From: Pseudomonadota bacterium
GTDB taxonomy: Bacteria > Pseudomonadota > Gammaproteobacteria > Steroidobacterales > Steroidobacteraceae
Reading direction: 5' to 3'
DNA length: 64,000 bases
Assembly: GCA_023457495.1 (NCBI GenBank)
Contig: JAEWLQ010000085.1
Location: 1 to 64,000, forward strand
The notes beneath the pieces were generated by a model. It was not told the origin of the DNA. It saw only the letters and a program-made list of their open reading frames with translations, and searched no databases. Shown one piece after another: positions 45,130 to 53,371 of the stretch (the first letter of the stretch is position 1; each line of letters begins with the position of its first letter). Both the position numbers and the translations under genes were made by a program.

Positions 45130-46632
45130 ATGGAAACGCCCCGCACATCCGAGCCGCGCGCCGATCGCCCCACTGCCTCGGAAGGCCGCGCGGAAATCGT
45201 CTCTGCCTACCGATACGAACCGACCCATGGATGGATAGGGACCGAGGTGGTCCGGACACCGCTCGGCCAGTTTGAGTTCAAGAACGGCTATCCGGCCGGC
45301 GATTCCGCCACGCGGCTTCGCGATGCGCTCGTTTTCAATCGCGCCGTCGAAGCATTCCTGTCGCAGATGCCGCCGGTGTCCTGGTATCGCGTGTGGAAAG
45401 GCGTGGCGGAAGCGGGACCACGGGCACCGAACCAGATGGTGGTGTGGGAATCGCTGATGGACTCGGCGACGACGCTGCTCACCGGGAACACGGAGACCGT
45501 GTACGGACTGTGCTCACTCGATTTGAAACGCGACGGCCCCGTGGTCATCGAGGCGCCTCCCTCGATGCTCGGTGGCATCACCGACCTTTGGCAGCGTACC
45601 GTCGCGGACATCGGCGTGACCGGTGTCGACCAGGGCAAGGGCGGAAAATTCCTCGTCGTGCCGCCGGATCACCGCGGCCCGGCTCCGGAAGGCTATTTTC
45701 TCGCGCCATCGTCCACCTACTGCGCTTCGCTCGGCGTTCGCGGCTTTCAAGTCGACGGCAAGCCCGACAAGGCCGCGGCTCTCATGAAGACCGCGCGCGT
45801 CTATCCACTGTCGCAGGCCACGAATCCGCCGCCCACCACCTTCTTCAACGGGTCCGGGCAGAACGTCGACACCCTGTTCAGCGACGACGCCCGCTTCTTC
45901 GACGATCTCGCGTGGATCGTCGAACGTGAGCCCGCGGAGAGATTCGCCTCGCACGAGCGCTTCCTGCTGGCCTCCATCGGGATCGAAAAGGGCAAACCGT
46001 TCACGCCGGATGCCGCGCGTCGCAAGGTGCTGGACGACGCCGCGAGGTTCGCGTCCGCCATCGCGCGCACCAACAGCTTCGCCTGCAACGATCCTGCGGC
46101 GCTGGTTTATCCCGATCGCCGCTGGGAATGGGCCTTTGTCGGCGGCAGTGCGACCTGGGACAACCAGGGTTACCTCAACACCGATCGGCGCGCGGGTTTC
46201 GCATACATCGCCATCGGCATGTCGCCCGCGATGGTGGAGAAACACATCGGCGCCGGTTCCCAATATCTCTGGACACCGCGAGATGCGAACGGCGAGTTCC
46301 TCGATGGGGCGCGCAGCTATCGACTCCGCGTGCCGCCCGACATACCGGTGAAGAACTTCTGGTCGGTGGTCGCATACGATGCCGACAGCCGCTCGATTCT
46401 GCGGAATCACCAGAAGTATCCGTCCGTCAGCACGTTCACCGGGCCCGAAAAGAATGCCGATGGATCGATCGACATTTTCCTTGGCCCGAACGCGCCGGAC
46501 GGCAAGAAAAGGAACTGGATCGAGACCGTGCCGGGAAAAGGCTGGTTCGTGCTGTTCCGGTTCTACGGGCCGCTCGAGTCCTTCTTCGACAAGACGTGGA
46601 AGCCCGGCGACATCGAAGTGCAGGATGGTTGA
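45130..46632 (+). CDS. DUF1254/DUF1214 domain protein
   Basis: A 500-residue protein. The N-terminal half is DUF1254 (FNRAVEAFLSQMPPVSWYRVWKGV, NTETVYGLCSLDLKRDGPVVIEAPP). The C-terminal half is DUF1214 (NFWSVVAYDADSRSIL, SVSTFTGPEKNADGSIDIFLGPNAPDGKKRNWIETVPGKGWFVLFRFYGP). These domains are common in proteobacteria and of unknown function. No signal peptide is apparent. A strong AGGAGGAAAG ribosome site precedes the ATG. It sits between the two paralogous lipoprotein genes. Confidence 0.92.
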   Translation: METPRTSEPRADRPTASEGRAEIVSAYRYEPTHGWIGTEVVRTPLGQFEFKNGYPAGDSATRLRDALVFNRAVEAFLSQMPPVSWYRVWKGVAEAGPRAPNQMVVWESLMDSATTLLTGNTETVYGLCSLDLKRDGPVVIEAPPSMLGGITDLWQRTVADIGVTGVDQGKGGKFLVVPPDHRGPAPEGYFLAPSSTYCASLGVRGFQVDGKPDKAAALMKTARVYPLSQATNPPPTTFFNGSGQNVDTLFSDDARFFDDLAWIVEREPAERFASHERFLLASIGIEKGKPFTPDAARRKVLDDAARFASAIARTNSFACNDPAALVYPDRRWEWAFVGGSATWDNQGYLNTDRRAGFAYIAIGMSPAMVEKHIGAGSQYLWTPRDANGEFLDGARSYRLRVPPDIPVKNFWSVVAYDADSRSILRNHQKYPSVSTFTGPEKNADGSIDIFLGPNAPDGKKRNWIETVPGKGWFVLFRFYGPLESFFDKTWKPGDIEVQDG

Positions 46633-46794
46633 AGCCACCACCCAGCGGGGATGACCGTCGCCACGCGACGACGGCCTCACAACTTGCGGTGATCATCGCC
46701 GATGGGAAAGGCGCTTTCGTCCTACGTCGCCGGCGACTGCGACTACCTATCGTGTCCTAACAACGGCATTCGACGCCGAAGTAAGGAGAGCACG

Positions 46795-47388
46795 ATGAAG
46801 GCATACCAGGCACTGCTGCCGCTCGCCGCGGTGATTCTCTTCGCGGGCTGCGAAACCCGCAGCGATGCGGAACTCGTGGTTGGTCAGGCGGAAGCCGCGC
46901 TCGAAGACGTGAGAGACCGCGCGGCCACCACCGTGCCCACGGAGCTGCAGGCCGCCGAGACCACGCTCGCCCGGATGAAGCAGGATCTCGCCGAACGCGA
47001 CTACAAGGATGTCACCAAGGCGGCGCCGCAGTTCAATGCGCAGATCGCGACCGTGAAGGACGCGATGGTGGCGCGCGAAACGGCGAATGCGGCGGCCACT
47101 CATGAGTGGAACGCGCTCAACACGGAAGTGCCGCAGGCGGTCGAGGCCATCCAGGCGCGAGTGGATAGCCTCAGGCCCAATGCCCTGCCGAAGGACGTCA
47201 CGCGCGAAGAGCTCGAATCCGCGAAGGCTGAGCTTGAATCGATCAAGGCCACCTGGGCGGAGGCCACCGCGGCGGCGAATGCCGGCAACCCGCTCGATGC
47301 CACGGACAAGGCGCGGATCGTGCAGGCCAAGGCGGAACAGCTGAAGGATACGCTCGGGATGAATGCGACCCTGGCGAGCGCCGGCTGA
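46795..47388 (+). CDS. Lipoprotein, helical, paralogue of the one at 44400
   Basis: A 197-residue protein with signal sequence ending VILFAGC (Cys18) and a helical mature part aligned end to end with the lipoprotein at 44400 (EAALEDVRDRAATTVPTELQAAETTLARMKQDLAERDYKDVTKAAPQFNAQI). GTAAGGAGAG lies upstream of the ATG at 46795. It ends before a very strong hairpin. Function unknown; envelope location is inferred from the lipobox. Confidence 0.85.
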   Translation: MKAYQALLPLAAVILFAGCETRSDAELVVGQAEAALEDVRDRAATTVPTELQAAETTLARMKQDLAERDYKDVTKAAPQFNAQIATVKDAMVARETANAAATHEWNALNTEVPQAVEAIQARVDSLRPNALPKDVTREELESAKAELESIKATWAEATAAANAGNPLDATDKARIVQAKAEQLKDTLGMNATLASAG

Positions 47389-47403
47389 AGCGCAATCGCG
47401 CGT

Positions 47404-47438
47404 GCGGGCCCGATCCAGCGCCGCTGGATCGGGCCCGT
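47404..47438 (+). terminator. Strong hairpin after the second lipoprotein gene
   Basis: A 15-16-base perfect stem (CGGGCCCGATCCAGC and its complement, 47405-47419 / 47423-47437) with a three-base loop. No T run follows, so it may act as an mRNA 3'-end stabiliser or a poor terminator. Confidence 0.7.
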
Positions 47439-47532
47439 GCGATGGTCTTACAAGCCCGCGGGGCGCGCACCGATCTTTGCGCGCAGCGCCCCGGCCTACG
47501 CTGTTCACAGATCCGCAACCGCGGAGGCCGCC

Positions 47533-47769
47533 ATGCCCCAACGACAGCAACCCATCGACGAGCGAGAGCCGCATATCGAGACGCCCGTCATTCACATGCA
47601 GGATCTCGAACACAACCCCACGCCGCAGACGCGCGTGCCGAACTCGGGCGTGAAGGTCGAGCCCAGGATCGACAACGACGATCTGCGCGACTTCGCCAAG
47701 GAAGACGAAGCCGCGATCGAGGCGCTCGAAGAGCTCGAGAAGCAGCTCAAACAAGGACCGCCGGGCTGA
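47533..47769 (+). CDS. Small acidic hypothetical protein
   Basis: A 78-residue hydrophilic protein (MPQRQQPIDEREPHIETP ...) with an acidic C-terminal helix (DEAAIEALEELEKQLKQ). No membrane segment or recognised family. The ATG at 47533 follows GCGGAGG. Probably disordered with one helix. Confidence 0.6.
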   Translation: MPQRQQPIDEREPHIETPVIHMQDLEHNPTPQTRVPNSGVKVEPRIDNDDLRDFAKEDEAAIEALEELEKQLKQGPPG

Positions 47770-47782
47770 GTCGGACGCGCGA

Positions 47783-47812
47783 GCTAACTCAGCGATTTCT
47801 CACCCGGCACCT
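47783..47812. repeat. 30-bp direct repeat, copy 1
   Basis: The sequence beginning GCTAACTCAGCGATTTC is identical over 30 bases to 48899-48928. Here it fills the gap between two convergent genes. Confidence 0.9.
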
Positions 47813-47815
47813 GCC

Positions 47816-48358
47816 TCAGTGCCCCGCCTGCCCTGTCATCCACTGGCGCGCGGAAACGCGTAGCGGGCGCAGCATCCAGCGATCGTTGTGTTCGTGACCC
47901 GTTGAACCCAGCGGTGACGTGAGATTCCGGAAGCCGTGCCGACCGTAGAACTCGAGCGCGGGTTCCATCTGCCGCACCGTTTCCAGGTAGCAACGCACGT
48001 ACAGGAGCTGCCGCGCCGCCGCGAGGCAGCGATCCAGCAATGTATTGCCGACGCCGCGGCCGCGCGCATCCGCGCGCAGGTACATGCGTTGCAACTCGCA
48101 GGTGAGCGGATCGGCGCCCGCGAGCGGCGCGATCCCGGCTCCGCCCACGACCTCGTTCTCCAGCAACGCGACGAAGTACAACGAGCGCTGGCGCTGGTAG
48201 GTGGCGTACAGCGCGCGGTCCGCCGGCTCGAGTAGTTCGACACCGCGCTCGGCGATCCCGTACTCGGCACGCGAATCCGCGATGATCTGGAGCAGCGCCG
48301 GCACGTCGGCCGGCTCGATGAGTCGTATCTTCGGTGTTGTTGGGGCAGTTGTTGGCAT
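47816..48358 (-). CDS. GNAT family N-acetyltransferase
   Basis: A 180-residue acetyltransferase of the GNAT fold: IRLIEPADVPALLQIIADSRAEYG at the N-terminus, the acetyl-CoA loop MYLRADARGRGVGNTLLDRCL (RxxGxG), and the C-terminal YLETVRQMEPALEFYGRHGF. The substrate is unknown. The gene lies downstream of an intrinsic terminator on the same strand, so it probably has its own promoter between 48359 and 48396. Confidence 0.9.
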   Translation of the reverse strand: MPTTAPTTPKIRLIEPADVPALLQIIADSRAEYGIAERGVELLEPADRALYATYQRQRSLYFVALLENEVVGGAGIAPLAGADPLTCELQRMYLRADARGRGVGNTLLDRCLAAARQLLYVRCYLETVRQMEPALEFYGRHGFRNLTSPLGSTGHEHNDRWMLRPLRVSARQWMTGQAGH

Positions 48359-48396
48359 GTTCGCGTCCTTTGGGTACCTCCCCGGCGGACGCGCAC

Positions 48397-48419
48397 AAAA
48401 AAGCCTCCGCGAGGGAGGC
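48397..48419 (-). terminator. Intrinsic terminator (minus strand)
   Basis: On the minus strand, GCCTCC / GGAGGC stem with loop CTCGC and a six-T run (complement of 48397-48402). It follows the small Pro/Glu-rich gene by about 130 bases and precedes the GNAT gene by 38. It may terminate the former or attenuate the latter. Confidence 0.75.
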
Positions 48420-48547
48420 CTGGTTTCGTTTGAGTCGTTAGCTACACGCGCTCAATCGCCGGCCTCCACGTGATGTGGCGACCAAAAGTAATACTTGGCA
48501 ACGAGGTTGAGCACGGAACCGAAGCTACGTGGATCGGGGCGTGTCTG

Positions 48548-48757
48548 TCAACCCGGTGGAATGCGCGTGGTCGCGCGATCGAAGACTGCCTCCGAATCGC
48601 GGGCCTGCTGCTCGTCTTCCGTTTCCTCGTGTGAATCCGGTTGCTCGTCCCGGTCCTCGTCGGGTTGCGGCTGCTCGTCGGGCGGAATCTTCGGGTCCAG
48701 CGGTTCGCCCGGAATCGTCGTGGGCGCGATGGGTTCATGGGGGCGTTTGCGCGGCAT
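48548..48757 (-). CDS. Small Pro/Glu/Asp-rich disordered protein
   Basis: A 69-residue protein, [20 protein letters not shown] followed by a run rich in Pro, Asp, Glu and Gln. Strongly acidic and probably disordered. A good AAGGAGCG ribosome site sits seven bases before the ATG at 48757, which supports translation. No family recognised. Confidence 0.55.
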   Translation of the reverse strand: MPRKRPHEPIAPTTIPGEPLDPKIPPDEQPQPDEDRDEQPDSHEETEDEQQARDSEAVFDRATTRIPPG

Positions 48758-48898
48758 GGGACGCTCCTTGTGGCACGGATGCAGTTTAGGAGCGCGCGGC
48801 GGGCGTTCACGTCGGTGGGCGCCGATGTCGGTGGTAGGTTGCCTGCGCAAGAATCGCAGAACGCGGCGGGCGGCGCGCCATGTGCCACAATCGCGCCC

Positions 48899-48928
48899 GC
48901 TAACTCAGCGATTTCTCACCCGGCACCT
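48899..48928. repeat. 30-bp direct repeat, copy 2
   Basis: Identical over 30 bases to 47783-47812. Here it ends four bases before the ATG of the PhnA/YjdM gene, so it forms that gene's ribosome-binding region. Confidence 0.9.
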
Positions 48929-48932
48929 ACAC

Positions 48933-49277
48933 ATGTCCAGCCTGCCTCCCTGCCCGCAATGCGCCTCCACCCTCACGTACGACGACGGCACGCTGCTCGT
49001 CTGCCCTGAATGCGGACATGAGTGGAAGGACGCTCCCGCGGTTGCGGCCGCGGAGGAAACTCCCGTCATTCGCGACGCGTTCGGTACGCCGCTCAGCGAT
49101 GGCGACAGCGTCACTGTCATCAGGGATCTGAAGGTGAAGGGATCGTCGTCCGTCGTGAAGGTGGGCACGAAGGTGAAAGGCATCCGCCTCGTCACCGAGG
49201 GGGATCACAACATCGATTGCCGGATCGAAGGTATCGGCGCGATGGCGTTGAAGTCGGAGTTCGTGAAGAAGGCCTAG
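48933..49277 (+). CDS. yjdM: PhnA/YjdM family zinc-ribbon protein
   Basis: A 114-residue protein with an N-terminal zinc ribbon (CPQC...CPEC, residues 7-27) and a conserved C-terminal domain ([42 protein letters not shown]) typical of YjdM, formerly PhnA. It is named from proximity to phosphonate genes in E. coli, but it is not a phosphonoacetate hydrolase and its function is unclear. The ATG at 48933 directly follows the 30-base repeat. Its stop overlaps the stop of the opposing small membrane gene by four bases. Confidence 0.93.
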   Translation: MSSLPPCPQCASTLTYDDGTLLVCPECGHEWKDAPAVAAAEETPVIRDAFGTPLSDGDSVTVIRDLKVKGSSSVVKVGTKVKGIRLVTEGDHNIDCRIEGIGAMALKSEFVKKA

Positions 49278-49456
49278 AAGATGAAGATGAGCGCGATGCC
49301 GAGGATGATGTAGATCGCGATCACGACCGAGAAGTAGCCCGGCGACTCCTGGCGCGACACCATTCTCCAACGCAAACCGGCCTTGGCATGCACCTCGCCC
49401 TTGCTGAGCGCGTAGCCGACGTAGACGAGTACGAGGATGCCCAGCGCGGCAAACAT
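49274..49456 (-). CDS. Small two-helix membrane protein
   Basis: A 60-residue protein with helices at both ends ([17 protein letters not shown] and [19 protein letters not shown]) and a basic middle. No family is recognised. It lies four bases after the next small membrane gene, suggesting co-translation. Confidence 0.65.
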   Translation of the reverse strand: MFAALGILVLVYVGYALSKGEVHAKAGLRWRMVSRQESPGYFSVVIAIYIILGIALIFIF

Positions 49457-49460
49457 CGCG

Positions 49461-49736
49461 TCAGCTCCTCGGACGGATGAAGAATTCCACCGCCGCCGTC
49501 ACCGCGCCGATGAGCACACCGATTCCGGCCACGAGCACCGCCAGCATGGCGAGCAAACCGAGCCCGACCGGATTGCCGTCTTTCGGTCCTAACAGGATGT
49601 AGAGCAGCAGCGGCGCGAGGCCGATGGCGCCCACGGCCAGGCTCGTGAGGAGGATCTTGACCCCGAGGCCTCGCTTGGCCGATGGGGTGTGAGTCACATT
49701 CCGTGCCCGGTTCATCTCAGGAGAATCCGCCCTCAT
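49461..49736 (-). CDS. Small membrane protein with hairpin over its start
   Basis: A 91-residue protein with two helices (VKILLTSLAVGAIGLAPLLLYILL; GLLAMLAVLVAGIGVLIGAVTAAVEFF). The ATG at 49736 has GGAG about ten bases upstream; a second ATG at 49715 is possible but lacks a clear ribosome site. An 11-base perfect hairpin holds this ribosome site in its stem and the ATG in its loop. Family unknown. Confidence 0.6.
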   Translation of the reverse strand: MRADSPEMNRARNVTHTPSAKRGLGVKILLTSLAVGAIGLAPLLLYILLGPKDGNPVGLGLLAMLAVLVAGIGVLIGAVTAAVEFFIRPRS

Positions 49737-49750
49737 CGAGCGGATTCTCC
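49720..49750. promoter_or_regulatory. Perfect 11-bp hairpin around a start codon
   Basis: GGAGAATCCGC (49720-49730) and its inverse GCGGATTCTCC (49740-49750) flank a nine-base loop that contains the start codon at 49734-49736. On the minus-strand transcript the Shine-Dalgarno GGAG lies in the stem, so folding would block translation. Confidence 0.55.
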
Positions 49751-49824
49751 ATCGATTACTTCGCAGTTCCCGAGATCCGGCCGACTCCAGGCGAACTACC
49801 GCGCGGCGACGCCGCGCCGGCCGA

Positions 49825-50751
49825 TTACTTGCCTTTCAGGAACCCATTCGATTCCAGCCACAACATGAACTGCGGGAACCAGCCCGTGCTGGTCTTGCCC
49901 TTGTTGCCGAGGCCGAATCCATGTCCGCCGTTCTGGTAGAGATGGAACTCGACCGGACGGCCCGCCTTCTTCCACGCGGTGATGAGACCGTATTCGTTGT
50001 TACCGAACAGCGGATCGTCAGCCGCCAGCGCCACGAACATCGGCGGTGCATCGGCCGGCACTTCGACCGCGCGCTGTCCGCCGTAGATAGGCGCGATGAA
50101 CGCGGGCTTGTTCTCCGTCGACTGCAACGTGGCCGCCATCGTGGTGCCGGCGCCCGCGGAGAAGCCCATCATGCCGAGACGGTCCGGATCGATGTTCCAT
50201 TCTTTGGCGCGTTCGCGAACCAGCTTGAAGGCGGCGGTCGCGTCCTCGAGCGGCAGCGCCACGGGCGAGCGCGCGGGCGCGGCGGGCGCCGCGCCCGGAG
50301 CGGCACCCGGCGGCGGTGCGGTGAGCGGATTCGCGCGATCGAACTCTGCCCAGTCCGGCGCGGTCGGCAACAGCCGGTACTTGAGGACGAAGGCCGCGAC
50401 GCCGCGTTCATTCAGCGCCTGCGCCACTTCCCAGCCTTCATTGCCCATCGAAAGGATTCGGAACGCCCCGCCCGGCGCGACGATCACCGCGGCGCCCGTG
50501 GCCTTCGCGGGATCTGGCAGGAACGGCGTGAGCGTCGCGCGCGAGACGTTGCGCACGAAGGGATCACCCCACTGCTTGTACCAGGTCTCCTGCGCGGTCT
50601 GACCTTCGACGCCGCCGGTGTTCAGCGGAATCGCGTTCAGCTCCGGTGGCGCATCCATCTGCGTCTTGGGCGCTTCCTGCGCGGAAGCAGCGACCGCGAA
50701 TATCGCGGCGATGGATGCACTCAAGAGGCCGGCTTTTCTGAAAGATGACAT
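49825..50751 (-). CDS. Secreted alpha/beta-hydrolase esterase (dienelactone hydrolase / BD-FAE-like)
   Basis: A 308-residue protein with a signal peptide (AGLLSASIAAIFAVAASA). Features: oxyanion-type VIVAPGGAFRILSMGNEGWEVAQAL, nucleophile elbow GMMGFSAGAGT, acid region ALAADDPLFG, and catalytic His in NGGHGFGLG. This pattern is close to acetyl-xylan/xyloglucan-type esterases annexed to carbohydrate degradation. A Pro/Ala-rich loop (APPPGAAPGAAPAAPA) is inserted at about 145. No carbohydrate-degradation locus is adjacent. Confidence 0.87.
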   Translation of the reverse strand: MSSFRKAGLLSASIAAIFAVAASAQEAPKTQMDAPPELNAIPLNTGGVEGQTAQETWYKQWGDPFVRNVSRATLTPFLPDPAKATGAAVIVAPGGAFRILSMGNEGWEVAQALNERGVAAFVLKYRLLPTAPDWAEFDRANPLTAPPPGAAPGAAPAAPARSPVALPLEDATAAFKLVRERAKEWNIDPDRLGMMGFSAGAGTTMAATLQSTENKPAFIAPIYGGQRAVEVPADAPPMFVALAADDPLFGNNEYGLITAWKKAGRPVEFHLYQNGGHGFGLGNKGKTSTGWFPQFMLWLESNGFLKGK

Positions 50752-50876
50752 GGTTTCCCCTTCGTTCGAGAGGGCAAATCATGACATCGCGGCGCGCGCG
50801 TGCCGAATCCAGTTGGTTATCGCTTGCGGCGAATTCGGACATCCCTGCGCGGTGGCGTTCGCGCTGCGTACGCGGA

Positions 50877-51338
50877 TCAGGGCAATTCCACCTGCAGTCG
50901 ATCTTCATTGATCGCGGCAGAGATGCGCGCAAGGATGCGTCCCTGTTCCTCGCGATCCAGGTCCGCGATGGCCGCGTTGAGCTCGGAAGCCTGCGCTCGC
51001 GTCCACTGTCCGGAATTGACTGCGCGATCCACCATCGATTCTGCCGAGGCGATCGCCTGCGCTTGTCGCGCATCGAAACGCGCCGTGTCGACTGATGCCA
51101 CCGCGGCATTCACGGGCTCCGGTGATGTTGCGATGGACTTCGACTCGACCGTCGCGACAAGCCCTGACAACTGCGACAGCGCCCGCTCGAGCCGCAGGAT
51201 CTTTTCGTCGATCTGCGCGAGATGCGCGGCATCCGCCGCGAGACCCGCCTCTTCACCCGATCCCCGCAAGAGGATCGCGCCGGCCGCCACCGCGAACCCG
51301 GCAACAAAACCCATCGCGATCCCCTTGAGGAAGGTCAT
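50877..51338 (-). CDS. Hypothetical membrane-anchored coiled-coil protein
   Basis: A 153-residue protein: one N-terminal helix (KGIAMGFVAGFAVAAGAILL), a coiled-coil-like segment (LAQIDEKILRLERALSQLSGLVATVES), and a helical C-terminal region with RAQASELNAAIADLDREEQGRILARISAAI. Family unknown. The orientation of the helical part (periplasm or cytosol) is not clear. Confidence 0.65.
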   Translation of the reverse strand: MTFLKGIAMGFVAGFAVAAGAILLRGSGEEAGLAADAAHLAQIDEKILRLERALSQLSGLVATVESKSIATSPEPVNAAVASVDTARFDARQAQAIASAESMVDRAVNSGQWTRAQASELNAAIADLDREEQGRILARISAAINEDRLQVELP

Positions 51339-51342
51339 GTGA

Positions 51343-51720
51343 CTACTTGGGCGCCGAGGTGGAGTCGGTATTCACGCTGACGTACGTGCATTTGCCGTTC
51401 GCATCCCAGTTGAACTGCAGATACGAATCGCTCTTCAGGGCGCGCATGGTGTGCACCCACCTCGTCTCCGTCGAAGAGCAACTGCGCGTGAGGCCATCGC
51501 GGTTTCGCACCGTGCAAGAGCCCACGTCGCCCTGGACCGTGCAGCCGATGTATTGAACCGTATCGGCCGTGTTGCGCACGTACCCCAGTTGGCCATTGGC
51601 CGTCCTGGCCGCGTCCGAAATGTAGACCTGCTGCCCGGTCTTCATGCCGGCAACCGCGGTCGTCGTGAGCGCACCGGTGGCCAGCGCCGCGATCAGTACC
51701 TGCTTCAATGCTGACGTCAT
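51343..51720 (-). CDS. Small secreted cysteine-containing hypothetical protein
   Basis: A 125-residue exported protein: signal peptide QVLIAALATGALTTTAVA and a mature domain with four cysteines (YIGCTVQGDVGSCTV, LTRSCSS, NGKCTYV), which suggests two disulfides. The ATG at 51720 is preceded by AGGGAG at a good distance. It lies four bases upstream of the previous gene on the same strand. No family recognised. Confidence 0.65.
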   Translation of the reverse strand: MTSALKQVLIAALATGALTTTAVAGMKTGQQVYISDAARTANGQLGYVRNTADTVQYIGCTVQGDVGSCTVRNRDGLTRSCSSTETRWVHTMRALKSDSYLQFNWDANGKCTYVSVNTDSTSAPK

Positions 51721-51832
51721 CTCTAACTCCCTGTTGAATGGAGGCGCGATGATGCCGATGTGAAACGTCACGGGGCGCGAAGTGGACATAACCGCCGTCG
51801 CGGTCGGTAGATAGAGACAGGCCTTGGCGGGC

Positions 51833-53203
51833 CTACTTGTGCAGCTTGAATCGCCCGCTCAGCAAGGCCCACGTGCCACTGCGGGCGCCGGTCATCTTGT
51901 GCATCTGGTCGTCCGTCGCGGCGACGACGCAATTGCGGCCGCGGCTCTTGGCCAGGTACAGCGCCTCGTCCGCCTTGCGGAAGGCCTCGTCGAAGCTCTG
52001 ACCCGCGGGCGACACAGCCACGCCGAAGCTCGCCGTGATGGTCAGCGGATCTTCCGGAATGAAGTTCGTCTCCTTTATCCGGTGACGCAGCTTCTCCGCC
52101 AAGTCCGCGGCTTTCGACAGACTCGCGCCCGGGCACACGAGCACGAACTCCTCACCGCCCCAGCGACCCAGCCCGTCGGTATTGCGGGTTTGCGAACGCA
52201 GGATCTCACCCACGATGCGCAACACGCGATCGCCGCCGTAGTGGCCGCGCATGTCGTTGACGCGTTTGAAGTGGTCGATGTCGATGACGATGACGCTCGC
52301 CGGCGTGCGCGTGGACTGAAGCTGCTCGACGAAGCGCTCGATGCCGTGGCGGTTCAGCACGTTGGTCAGCGCGTCGATCGTCGAGAGCTTGCGGTATTTC
52401 TCCTTCTCGCTCTCGAGGTCGTTGATCTTCACGCGCTGCTCTCGATGTTTGCGACGCAGCCGCATCCATTGCGACAGCCCGTAGGTCGAGGCGAGCACCA
52501 GCCACAGGGACAGGATGCCCAGGTACCAGTATTCCGCGCTGATCCAGTCGCCCACGAATTCGATGCGGTCGATCTGGATTTCGTGGTGCGTTTCGGAGAG
52601 ACCGCCACCGCGCAGGTCGAGAGAGAAGATAGTCGCGTTGCTGAGGTCGGGTTGCGACAGCGATCTCGGCAGGTCGTATTGATCTATCCACCATTCCGGG
52701 ACCCAGAATTCGCCCAGCTTGATGGCGACCGGGTGCGCGAGATCCCGCGCGGGGATGTTGACGAAGTTGTACTTCGGAGAATTGAGGTCCTCGAGCTTCG
52801 AGAAACGCGGATCGAAGTTGCGCACCGCGACGCGCAGGTAGCGCGCGTTGCCCTCGTAGCGGATCGCCAGGTTCAGGGTCTTGAAGCGCGAGAGATCGAC
52901 GCCCTCCCCGAGATTTTCGGTGTGCAGCTGGTAGCCGAAGCTGCATCCCTGATCGACGTCGGCCTTGGGAAAGTTGCAGGCGAAATGGAAGCGCGACTGG
53001 TCCACCCACTGGATGTCCGCCGGCGCGCCATCGCCGGATTGCATCAGGAAGGCGTTGGCCAGGTCCTGCGTGGGGTCGAGCGAGAGACGACGTTCCGGCA
53101 GAAAGCCGTGGCCCACGACGGCCAGGAACGTCAGCACGATCCCGATCAGCAGCGCGGCTGAAGGATTGGATATCCGGGTGGTGGGTTCGACCGAATCGCT
53201 CAT
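51833..53203 (-). CDS. Membrane diguanylate cyclase with periplasmic sensor (copy 1)
   Basis: A 456-residue protein: N-terminal helix (AALLIGIVLTFLAVVGHGFL), a periplasmic beta-rich domain (about 40-225, with CxF and LSRFKTLNLAIRYEG), a second helix (YLGILSLWLVLASTYGLSQW), a coiled-coil linker and a GGDEF domain. The active motif is GGEEF (RWGGEEFVLVCPG), with DIDHFKRVND and DALTNVLNRHG, so activity is expected. There is no RxxD inhibitory site at the usual position (upstream residues read LRIVGEILRSQTRNTD). A unique tail DQMHKMTGARSGTWALLSGR follows. It is paralogous to the protein at 54278. Confidence 0.93.
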   Translation of the reverse strand: MSDSVEPTTRISNPSAALLIGIVLTFLAVVGHGFLPERRLSLDPTQDLANAFLMQSGDGAPADIQWVDQSRFHFACNFPKADVDQGCSFGYQLHTENLGEGVDLSRFKTLNLAIRYEGNARYLRVAVRNFDPRFSKLEDLNSPKYNFVNIPARDLAHPVAIKLGEFWVPEWWIDQYDLPRSLSQPDLSNATIFSLDLRGGGLSETHHEIQIDRIEFVGDWISAEYWYLGILSLWLVLASTYGLSQWMRLRRKHREQRVKINDLESEKEKYRKLSTIDALTNVLNRHGIERFVEQLQSTRTPASVIVIDIDHFKRVNDMRGHYGGDRVLRIVGEILRSQTRNTDGLGRWGGEEFVLVCPGASLSKAADLAEKLRHRIKETNFIPEDPLTITASFGVAVSPAGQSFDEAFRKADEALYLAKSRGRNCVVAATDDQMHKMTGARSGTWALLSGRFKLHK

Positions 53204-53237
53204 TTGCCCCGCAATAGTGCCCGGCGGGTGACACCAT

Positions 53238-53316
53238 TACCGGACCGGTATCGGCAATTCCGGATGGGGATTTACCGAAACCTTGAGGATTATGTTGACT
53301 GAGTGTGACGCGGTGC
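53238..53316. repeat. Upstream block shared with the second diguanylate cyclase gene
   Basis: This 79-base stretch upstream of the first cyclase gene aligns without gaps to 55677-55755 upstream of the second, sharing GTATCGGCAA, GGATTTACC and GAGTGTGA. It probably contains the common promoter or operator inherited in the gene duplication. Confidence 0.6.
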
Positions 53317-53371
53317 GCAGATGGACCGAGAAGCTCCTAGGCGTCCGGATCGCGGCACGGCCCGCCTCTTC

